Assembly (NCBI GenBank): GCA_902793515.1
Contig: CADBDO010000031.1
Location: forward strand, 11,341-16,415
DNA length: 5,075 nucleotides
Reading direction: 5' to 3'
Source: an uncultured Erysipelotrichaceae bacterium
Lineage (GTDB): Bacteria > Bacillota_I > Bacilli_A > RFN20 > CAG-826
Positions 1 to 3,959 of this stretch are shown piece after piece. A program made the translations under genes and the position numbers. Positions within the stretch are counted from its first letter, which is position 1; each line of letters opens with the position of its first letter. The notes under the pieces were generated by a model. The model made no database searches and had not been told where the DNA came from. It saw nothing but the letters and a program-made list of their open reading frames with translations.

Positions 1-13
1 CTCTATTATTCGC

Positions 14-42
14 TTGCCAACTTTTAGTTGAAGTAATATTAT
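14..42 (+). promoter_or_regulatory. Promoter for the tRNA-Arg/tRNA-Pro unit
   Basis: A -35 box TTGCCA (14-19) and a -10 box TATTAT (37-42) are separated by exactly 17 bases, which fits a sigma-A type promoter. Transcription would start near 48-50, about 26 bases before the first tRNA. The short leader contains CGCTC (50-54) facing GAGCG (65-69), a small stem that RNase processing would remove. No gene is visible in the first 75 bases. Confidence 0.7.
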
Positions 43-75
43 TTATGGGCGCTCTATGAAAGAGGAGCGAATTGT

Positions 76-152
76 GCGCCAGTAGCTCAGCTGGATAGAG
101 TAACAGACTACGAATCTGTGGGTCACGAGTTCGAATCTTGTCTGGCGCGCCA
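76..152 (+). tRNA. tRNA-Arg (anticodon ACG)
   Basis: The full cloverleaf can be drawn. The acceptor stem is GCGCCAG (76-82) with CTGGCGC (142-148). The D-stem is GCTC with GAGT (one G-U pair). The anticodon stem is ACAGA with TCTGT around loop CTACGAA, with anticodon ACG at 110-112. The T-stem is ACGAG with CTTGT around loop TTCGAAT. G149 is the discriminator and CCA is encoded at 150-152. ACG reads CGU, and after A-to-I conversion at position 34 by TadA also CGC and CGA. It is the first gene of a two-tRNA transcript, five bases ahead of tRNA-Pro. Confidence 0.95.
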
Positions 153-157
153 ATGTT

Positions 158-235
158 CGAGATGTAGCGCAGCTTGGTTACCGCGTCTGCTTTGGGAGCA
201 GAAGATCATGAGTTCGAATCTCATCATCTCGACCA
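158..235 (+). tRNA. tRNA-Pro (anticodon TGG)
   Basis: The acceptor stem is CGAGATG (158-164) with CATCTCG (225-231), discriminator A232, and CCA encoded at 233-235. The anticodon stem is TCTGC with GCAGA around loop TTTGGGA, giving anticodon TGG at 193-195. The T-arm is ATGAG, TTCGAAT, CTCAT. The D-stem has three good pairs and one C-C mismatch at its inner end (170 and 181). The U34 anticodon should read most or all CCN proline codons. It is co-transcribed with the tRNA-Arg just upstream and followed at once by a terminator. Confidence 0.95.
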
Positions 236-245
236 GTTACAAATT

Positions 246-270
246 AAGCCCTGATTTGCAGGGCTTTTTT
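246..270 (+). terminator. Terminator of the tRNA unit
   Basis: AAGCCCTG (246-253), a five-base loop, and CAGGGCTT (259-266) form a perfect 8-bp stem, followed by a T-run to 270. It begins 10 bases after the CCA end of tRNA-Pro and ends the tRNA transcript. Confidence 0.9.
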
Positions 271-282
271 GTTTGTGATACC

Positions 283-388
283 GCTTTCAAAAAGCAATTG
301 GGCTTTGCCCATGTGATAATATTTCCAGATATGGAAAACACTTTCGAAACGCTTCTCCGAAATCGAGGGGCTTTTTGCAGCGTTTTTT
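283..388 (+). promoter_or_regulatory. Structured leader of ade, with possible promoter and attenuator
   Basis: The stretch between the tRNA terminator and ade holds four successive inverted repeats. They are GCTTT-caa-AAAGC (283-295), TGGGC-ttt-GCCCA (299-311), TTTCCA-gata-TGGAAA (322-337), and AAACGCT (347-353) facing AGCGTTT (379-385), which runs into six Ts (383-388) just before the ribosome binding site. The last one resembles a factor-independent terminator with a long loop. TTTCG (342-346) could instead pair with CGAAA (358-362) and hold the left arm in a loop. TGTGATAAT (312-320) resembles an extended -10 element with no convincing -35; if used, the palindrome at 322-337 lies at the transcript start. 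I do not recognise a known riboswitch class. Regulation is an inference from the repeats only. Confidence 0.35.
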
Positions 389-394
389 GTGACT

Positions 395-401
395 AAGGGG
401 G
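395..401 (+). promoter_or_regulatory. Ribosome binding site of ade
   Basis: AAGGGGG (395-401) lies eight bases before the ATG at 410 and fixes that start. It follows directly on the terminator-like hairpin of the leader. Confidence 0.7.
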
Positions 402-409
402 AATAAAGA

Positions 410-1462
410 ATGCTTGAGAAATACATCAAAGCCGCTCTCAAAGAGACCGAATGCGACGTCCTTCTCAAAAACGGCTCATACGTCAATCTCTTTGATGGAG
501 AGGTTGAAGAAGGAGATATCGCCATCAAAGATGACCGCATCGTCGGCATTGGCAAAGGCTATAAAGGTAAAACCGAATATGACATCACCGGTATGACCGT
601 CATCCCAGGCCTCATCGATGGCCACGTCCACATCGAATCATCACAGAGCACCCCAGAGGAATTCGCCGCGATGATCGTCCCACACGGCACGACCACCATC
701 ATCGCCGACCCTCATGAGCTCGCCAACGTCCTTGGCATGAACGGCATCCATTATGTCGTCGAAGCCGCCAAAAACGTCCCTCTCGACATCAAGGTCCAGC
801 TCTCTAGCTGCGTCCCAGCCACCCCATTCGAAACCAGCGGTGCCATCCTTAATGGAGACGACATCGCTAAAAACATCACCGACAAAGACATCAATGGCTT
901 AGGAGAATTCATGGCATATCCTTCCGTCATCGGCTGCGATCCAGATACCTTAAAGAAACTTGAGGCTACCCACGAAGCCGACAAAGTCATCGACGGCCAC
1001 GCTCCTCTTCTTCAGGGCGACCAGCTCAATGGCTATCTTTGCGGTGGCATCATGACCGACCACGAATCTATCACCATCGATGAGATGAAAGAGAAGATCT
1101 CCAAAGGCGTCTACACCCATCTCAGAGTTGGCTCCTATACCAGAAGCATGGACCTCGTCAAAGCCATCACCCCATGGAACTATCGCCGCGTCCTTCTTTG
1201 CACCGACGATAAGCACGCTGCCGAGATCAAGAAGAACGGCCACCTCGATGATGCCCTCAGAAGAGTCGTTGCTACCGCCTCCGTTATAGAGGCGCCATCG
1301 CACCTTTCTATTTCGCTGACCTCGTCGTCATGGATAACCTCAAAGACTTCAACGCCAAGATGGTCTTCAAAGATGGCAAGCTCGTCGCCAAAGACGGAAA
1401 ACCTCTCTTTGACACCAGCAAGAGATATCTCCCTGACTTCGTCAAGAACACCGTCCACGTGA
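410..1462 (+). CDS. ade: Adenine deaminase, N-terminal fragment with out-of-frame tail
   Basis: This reading frame gives 350 residues, of which 1-287 are genuine adenine deaminase and about 288-350 are a frameshifted Ser/Thr-rich tail of no meaning. The genuine part holds the metal-binding core: GLIDGHVHIESS (His72 and His74), HGTTTIIADPHE (92-103), GHAP (196-199), the TDHES segment (216-220) and LCTDDK (263-268) with the late conserved Asp. A small beta domain (about 15-66) precedes the barrel. The ATG at 410 is supported by a good ribosome binding site. Translation would run on to the stop at 1460-1462, overlapping the downstream fragment. The product lacks the C-terminal domain and is unlikely to fold into active enzyme. 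Confidence 0.8.
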   Translation: MLEKYIKAALKETECDVLLKNGSYVNLFDGEVEEGDIAIKDDRIVGIGKGYKGKTEYDITGMTVIPGLIDGHVHIESSQSTPEEFAAMIVPHGTTTIIADPHELANVLGMNGIHYVVEAAKNVPLDIKVQLSSCVPATPFETSGAILNGDDIAKNITDKDINGLGEFMAYPSVIGCDPDTLKKLEATHEADKVIDGHAPLLQGDQLNGYLCGGIMTDHESITIDEMKEKISKGVYTHLRVGSYTRSMDLVKAITPWNYRRVLLCTDDKHAAEIKKNGHLDDALRRVVATASVIEAPSHLSISLTSSSWITSKTSTPRWSSKMASSSPKTENLSLTPARDISLTSSRTPST

Positions 1463-2070
1463 AGGATTTCACCGCCGACGACTTCAAGATCGAACTCAAA
1501 TCCAAGAAAGCCCGCATCATGACCACCGAATCTAGCGGAGTCATGACAGGTGAGGCCATCATGGAAGTCGAATCAAAAGACGGTGACGTCATCGTCGAAG
1601 GAACCGATCTCCTTAAGATGATCGTCGTAGAAAGACACAAGATGACCGGAAACATCGGCAAAGCCCTCATCAAAGGCTATGGCTTCAAGGGAGGCGCGAT
1701 GGGCATCTCCGTCGCTCACGACTCCCATAACATCATTCTCCTTGGCGATGATAACGAATCCCTCCTAAAAGCCACCAATGAGCTTAGAAGAATCGGTGGA
1801 GGCATGGTCATCGTCGACAAAAAGAACGGCACCGTCGAATCCGTTCAGCTTGATATCGCCGGCTTAATGTCGAGCAAACCAAGCGAGGTCGTCCAAGAAG
1901 AGAGCCAGAAGCTTATCGACAAAGCCTACTCGATGGGCGTCGACAGAAACAAAGAAGCCTTCTTCTCGCTTACCTTCCTCTCTCTTGCCGTCATCCCTCA
2001 CCTCCGTTTGGTCGACAAAGGCCTATTCGACGTCTTCAAGTTCGACTTCGTTCCTCTCGAGGCGGAATAA
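1330..2070 (+). CDS. ade: Adenine deaminase, C-terminal fragment
   Basis: This is the rest of adenine deaminase in the shifted frame. Family-like sequence already starts at about 1270 (CYRLRYRGAIAPFYFADLVV), upstream of the first ATG at 1330. That ATG has no ribosome binding site (preceded by CTCGTCGTC), so independent translation is doubtful and 1330 is only the first available Met. Clear family signatures are MTGNIGKALIKGYG, AHDSHNII, the glycine-rich RRIGGGMVIVD and the closing PHLRLVDKGLFDVFKFDFV. These form the C-terminal domain that in intact enzymes packs on the barrel. The end at 2070 is the natural C-terminus, followed 13 bases later by a terminator. Confidence 0.75.
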   Translation: MDNLKDFNAKMVFKDGKLVAKDGKPLFDTSKRYLPDFVKNTVHVKDFTADDFKIELKSKKARIMTTESSGVMTGEAIMEVESKDGDVIVEGTDLLKMIVVERHKMTGNIGKALIKGYGFKGGAMGISVAHDSHNIILLGDDNESLLKATNELRRIGGGMVIVDKKNGTVESVQLDIAGLMSSKPSEVVQEESQKLIDKAYSMGVDRNKEAFFSLTFLSLAVIPHLRLVDKGLFDVFKFDFVPLEAE

Positions 2071-2083
2071 CCCCATAAAAAAC

Positions 2084-2113
2084 AAAGGCCTAAGAATTTT
2101 CTTAGGCTTTTTT
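2084..2113 (+). terminator. Terminator after ade
   Basis: GCCTAAGA (2088-2095), loop ATTT, and TCTTAGGC (2100-2107) make a perfect 8-bp stem. It is flanked by AAA on the left and six Ts (2108-2113) on the right. The flanking A and T runs could let it work on both strands. Confidence 0.9.
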
Positions 2114-2120
2114 GTGTGTG

Positions 2121-2151
2121 TTGCTTGTAAGAAAAAGGAAAATCGTACAAT
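2121..2151 (+). promoter_or_regulatory. Candidate promoter for the HD-domain gene
   Basis: TACAAT (2146-2151) is one base away from a consensus -10 box. Possible -35 boxes are TTGCTT (2121-2126, spacing 19) or TTGTAA (2125-2130, spacing 15), both off the ideal 17. A start of transcription near 2158-2160 would fall only two to four bases before the ATG at 2162, giving a nearly leaderless mRNA if that start codon is real. Confidence 0.4.
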
Positions 2152-2161
2152 AATTATTTAG

Positions 2162-3229
2162 ATGGTTTTCCTAGAGAATAGCGAAATTCGCAACCACATG
2201 ACTCTTGAGGCGGTCATGTCTTTGCCAAAGGCGCCTTTGATTTCAAAAGGCAAACAGGGCAAGAAGAATGAGGATCGCCTTGATTTTATTTATGCTTTGG
2301 GAAACCTGGGCGTCATCCTTAGAAGAGCCGCATTCCCTAATGACTTCGACCCAAAGAAATCCTGTTCTTCCTTCGAAGACAGAGATTACCTAGAGAACCT
2401 CAATATCTTCGGCGCCTACTATCTTTCTTCGAAAACCGATAGCAGCATCCTCGATGCCGGCTTAGCCAATAAGAACATCCAGAGAGTCATCGACGCCCTT
2501 AAGAAAGAAGCCTTCGCCCTCATCAAGAAAGAAGGAGAAGATGAAGTGAGGCACTATGCCTTCGTCGAAAGAAAGCTCATGGACACCCCGCTAGTGAGGA
2601 GCGCTTTCGAAATCGCCCTTGAAGCCCATAAGAACGAGACTGATGCCTCTGGCATGTGCTACATGTATCACATCATCAGGGTTGCGTTAGGCTGCGTCAC
2701 CGAATATCAGATCGTCACCGCGCTTCTCCATGACGCGATCGAAGGCCATGATGGCAGATATAGGGTTGAGAAACTCTCCATCTATGGCTTCCCACGCGAA
2801 GTCTTGGGCGCTCTCCTCCATCTTGACCATGACCGCATCACCCCATATATCGCCTATACCTACGAAGCTGCCCGCAACGAGATCGCTAGAGCAGTCAAGC
2901 ATGCTGAGCTTCTTGATAACCTCGATGAATCGAGGAATCATGGCAAGCACCGCAAGAGAGCCCTTTATTACTTCAAAGCCCTCTCTCTCATTGAGAAGTA
3001 CCCATATTTCGACGACACATCGACCCTTTATCTTTATGACCTAAGGAACAATTGCTTCCTTAAGAAGACCAAGGAAGGTCACTTCATCCTTCAGGAAGGC
3101 ACCTTCAAGCCTTGCCGCTACAAAGTCGATTACGAGGATGTGGTGGATGTCTCCTTCTATTCAAACGACGAATCCGTCTTAGAGGACAACATGCCGTTCT
3201 TCGAGGATGGCGTCCTCCAACTCGAATAA
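2162..3229 (+). CDS. SpoT-like HD-domain phosphohydrolase (stand-alone)
   Basis: The 355-residue protein has a central HD domain (about 130-265) like the hydrolase half of RelA/SpoT proteins. AHKNETDASGMCYMYHIIRVA (residues 155-175, compare AHxGQxRxSGxPYxxHP) gives His170. LLHDAIEG gives His190-Asp191 and Glu194. VKHAELLDNLDE (245-256) matches the VKLADRLHN segment. Such domains hydrolyse (p)ppGpp or related nucleotides with Mn2+. The usual second acidic residue of HDxxED is Gly195, and the metal-ligand Asp of LAD is Glu249, so activity or substrate may differ. No synthetase domain follows. Residues 1-130 and 265-355 are not recognised; no signal peptide or membrane segment is seen. The ATG at 2162 has no close ribosome binding site (AAGGAA at 2135-2140 is 21 bases away). 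The ATG at 2216 has GAGG at 2207-2210, five bases upstream, and would shorten the protein by 18 residues. The gene stands alone between two terminators. Function is inferred from motifs only. Confidence 0.75.
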   Translation: MVFLENSEIRNHMTLEAVMSLPKAPLISKGKQGKKNEDRLDFIYALGNLGVILRRAAFPNDFDPKKSCSSFEDRDYLENLNIFGAYYLSSKTDSSILDAGLANKNIQRVIDALKKEAFALIKKEGEDEVRHYAFVERKLMDTPLVRSAFEIALEAHKNETDASGMCYMYHIIRVALGCVTEYQIVTALLHDAIEGHDGRYRVEKLSIYGFPREVLGALLHLDHDRITPYIAYTYEAARNEIARAVKHAELLDNLDESRNHGKHRKRALYYFKALSLIEKYPYFDDTSTLYLYDLRNNCFLKKTKEGHFILQEGTFKPCRYKVDYEDVVDVSFYSNDESVLEDNMPFFEDGVLQLE

Positions 3230-3245
3230 ACACTGATGATTAATG

Positions 3246-3269
3246 AGCACTCGGTTGAGTGCTTTTTTT
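3246..3269 (+). terminator. Terminator after the HD-domain gene
   Basis: AGCACTC (3246-3252), loop GGTT, and GAGTGCT (3257-3263) give a perfect 7-bp stem followed by seven Ts (3263-3269). It starts 16 bases after the stop codon. Confidence 0.9.
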
Positions 3270-3282
3270 ATGAGTTGACGTA

Positions 3283-3314
3283 TTGACAATGACAACACAA
3301 TATGTTGCAATATG
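3283..3314 (+). promoter_or_regulatory. Promoter and likely operator of the toxin-antitoxin module
   Basis: A consensus -35 TTGACA (3283-3288) is followed after 17 bases by TGCAAT (3306-3311) as -10. A second TTGACG at 3275-3280 precedes it. The promoter is overlaid with repeats: an inverted repeat CAACA-caata-TGTTG (3293-3307) and a direct repeat CAATATG at 3298-3304 and 3308-3314, spaced one helical turn apart. RelB/DinJ-type antitoxins repress their own promoter by binding such repeats, so these are likely operator sites. The binding itself is inferred. Confidence 0.6.
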
Positions 3315-3323
3315 CGTAGATAG

Positions 3324-3329
3324 AGGAGG
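3324..3329 (+). promoter_or_regulatory. Ribosome binding site of the antitoxin
   Basis: AGGAGG (3324-3329) lies eight bases before the ATG at 3338. This strong site fixes the antitoxin start and suits a module in which antitoxin must be made in excess. Confidence 0.85.
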
Positions 3330-3337
3330 AAGACATA

Positions 3338-3604
3338 ATGGCCAACATCAACATTAGAATCGACAGCGAAATAAAAAAGAATGCCGAAGCCGTTTTCTCC
3401 AACATAGGAATCACCCCGACAGCCGCCATCAATTTGTTTTATAAACAGGTTATTAGGACTAAAAGCATCCCTTTTGAACTTAAGGCAGATATTCCAAATC
3501 AGAAAACCATCATAGCACTCGATGAAGTAGAAGAGATGGAAAAGAATCCTGAGAAGTATAAAGGGTATTCCACCGTCGATAGCTTAATGAAGGATCTTCT
3601 ATAG
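3338..3604 (+). CDS. dinJ: RelB/DinJ-family antitoxin
   Basis: An 88-residue protein of the size typical for this family. Residues 1-47 form the ribbon-helix-helix dimer and DNA-binding part: the strand INIRIDSEIK, a helix, the turn NIGITPTAAI and a second helix ending in TKSIPFEL. The acidic, Lys-rich C-terminal half (about 50-88) is the flexible arm that normally wraps and blocks the toxin; NQKTIIALDEVEEME is typical of DinJ-type partners. In the cell it would neutralise the YafQ-type toxin encoded next and repress the shared promoter. Its stop TAG overlaps the toxin start GTG by one base, which implies translational coupling. By my hand count the module (3361-3840) is about 40 percent GC, clearly below the three ade lines I counted (50-63 percent), and its codons are less biased to C endings, which suggests acquisition from elsewhere. 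It looks intact. Confidence 0.85.
   Translation: MANINIRIDSEIKKNAEAVFSNIGITPTAAINLFYKQVIRTKSIPFELKADIPNQKTIIALDEVEEMEKNPEKYKGYSTVDSLMKDLL
3590..3594 (+). promoter_or_regulatory. Ribosome binding site of the toxin
   Basis: AAGGA (3590-3594), inside the end of the antitoxin gene, lies nine bases before the GTG at 3604. It supports that start, together with the one-base overlap TAGTG. Confidence 0.55.
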
Positions 3605-3858
3605 TGGTTTATACCATTAAGAAAACGAGCCAGTTTAAGCAGGATTTCAAACTTTGCGTTAAAAGAGGCCTTGATATAAACGAATTCACAACGGTCTTGA
3701 CGCTATTGGCAAACGGCTCTCCTCTCCCAGAGAGATACAAAGACTACCCATTGCAACCATCTAAAGATTTCAAGAATTGCCGTGAACTTCATATAGAACC
3801 CGATTGGTTGCTTGTCTACAAATACTCCAACGATAACTTAATACTCTATTTTAGTTAG
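3604..3858 (+). CDS. yafQ: YafQ-family mRNA interferase toxin, C-terminally truncated by a frameshift
   Basis: YafQ toxins are small RelE-fold endoribonucleases that cut mRNA on the ribosome. This frame gives 84 residues from a GTG start. The core matches well: Y-I-x-x-T-x-x-F-K-x-D near the start, LLANGSPLPERYKDYPL (34-50) and HIEPDWLLVYK (63-73), with His63, Asp67 and Trp68 equal to the E. coli catalytic residues of the same numbers. The end is wrong: after LILY the frame reads FS and stops. Skipping one T in the TTTT at 3849-3852 restores LVRTGSHSDLF, the normal family ending, which carries the equivalents of E. coli His87 and Phe91. With it the protein would be 93 residues (E. coli 92). 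In addition the equivalent of His50 (KDHPL) is Tyr48 (KDYPL). The toxin is probably inactive or weak, unless the extra T is a sequencing error. Confidence 0.8.
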   Translation: MVYTIKKTSQFKQDFKLCVKRGLDINEFTTVLTLLANGSPLPERYKDYPLQPSKDFKNCRELHIEPDWLLVYKYSNDNLILYFS

Positions 3859-3883
3859 GACGGGATCTCATTCAGACTTGTTT
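3851..3883 (+). pseudogene. yafQ: Out-of-frame C-terminal tail of the YafQ toxin
   Basis: In the +1 frame relative to the toxin, codons from 3851 read LVRTGSHSDLF, the conserved YafQ ending with a catalytic His and the final Phe. The stop expected after Phe is absent: the frame continues with AGG (3884-3886) and stays open into the antisense of the phosphoketolase gene to about 4099, a stretch with no meaningful sequence. This is a remnant of the toxin gene and not a gene of its own. Confidence 0.75.
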
Positions 3884-3904
3884 AGGCGAACGATCAGCAA
3901 AAAG

Positions 3905-3937
3905 AAAAGGCTAGTCCGTAAAGGTGCTAGCCTTTTT
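3905..3937 (+). terminator. Bidirectional terminator between the toxin and phosphoketolase genes
   Basis: AAAAGGCTAG (3905-3914) and CTAGCCTTTT (3927-3936) form a perfect 10-bp stem around a 12-base loop. T-runs lie on the right for the plus strand and, on the minus strand, opposite the A-rich flank at 3900-3908. It lies between convergent genes and should end both transcripts. Confidence 0.85.
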
Positions 3938-3959
3938 AATTTTCCCAGCAAATCGGCAA

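Larger units (their letters stand above)
410..2070 (+). pseudogene. ade: Adenine deaminase, broken by an out-of-frame internal deletion
   Basis: Adenine deaminase (amidohydrolase fold, metal-dependent, cytoplasmic) turns adenine into hypoxanthine and ammonia for purine salvage. The gene reads as two pieces in different frames. The first is correct to residue 287 (ALRRVV, ending near 1270). The rest of the protein resumes in the frame starting at 1270 as CYRLRYRGAIAP and runs to TAA at 2068-2070. In this family the two pieces are normally joined by about two dozen residues, a helix of the type GVDPxxAIxMATLNAAE. About 286 plus 266 residues remain against the usual 570-600, which agrees with a loss of roughly 70 bases that is not a multiple of three. 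The residues around both breakpoints are otherwise well conserved, so this is a recent loss or an assembly error and not old decay. As written, no full-length enzyme can be made. Confidence 0.85.

Noticed and set aside
118..396. Open frame of 92 codons starting in tRNA-Arg and crossing tRNA-Pro and its terminator
   Set aside because: It overlaps two certain tRNA genes and a terminator, has no ribosome binding site and resembles no protein family.
271..401. Purine riboswitch before ade
   Set aside because: I could not place the conserved three-way-junction core or the paired loop sequences; only simple hairpins are visible, so I list a structured leader instead.
1271..1290. First-frame reading VVATASVIEAPS as a natural continuation of ade
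   Set aside because: It looks at first like the VATG segment of the family, but the following residues do not fit. The other frame from 1270 gives the far better CYRLRYRGAIAP, so the resemblance is chance.
751..1673. Several long open frames on the minus strand across ade
   Set aside because: They are antisense shadows caused by the strong C-ending codon bias of ade; none has a plausible start signal or family-like sequence.
2687..3044. Open frames in other frames inside the HD-domain gene
   Set aside because: They are shadows of the conserved HD-domain frame and lack ribosome binding sites.
3847..3858. Programmed +1 frameshift in the toxin gene
   Set aside because: The site is only four Ts without a slow or rare-codon stop context that I can recognise, and the shifted frame lacks the usual stop; decay or a sequencing error is simpler.
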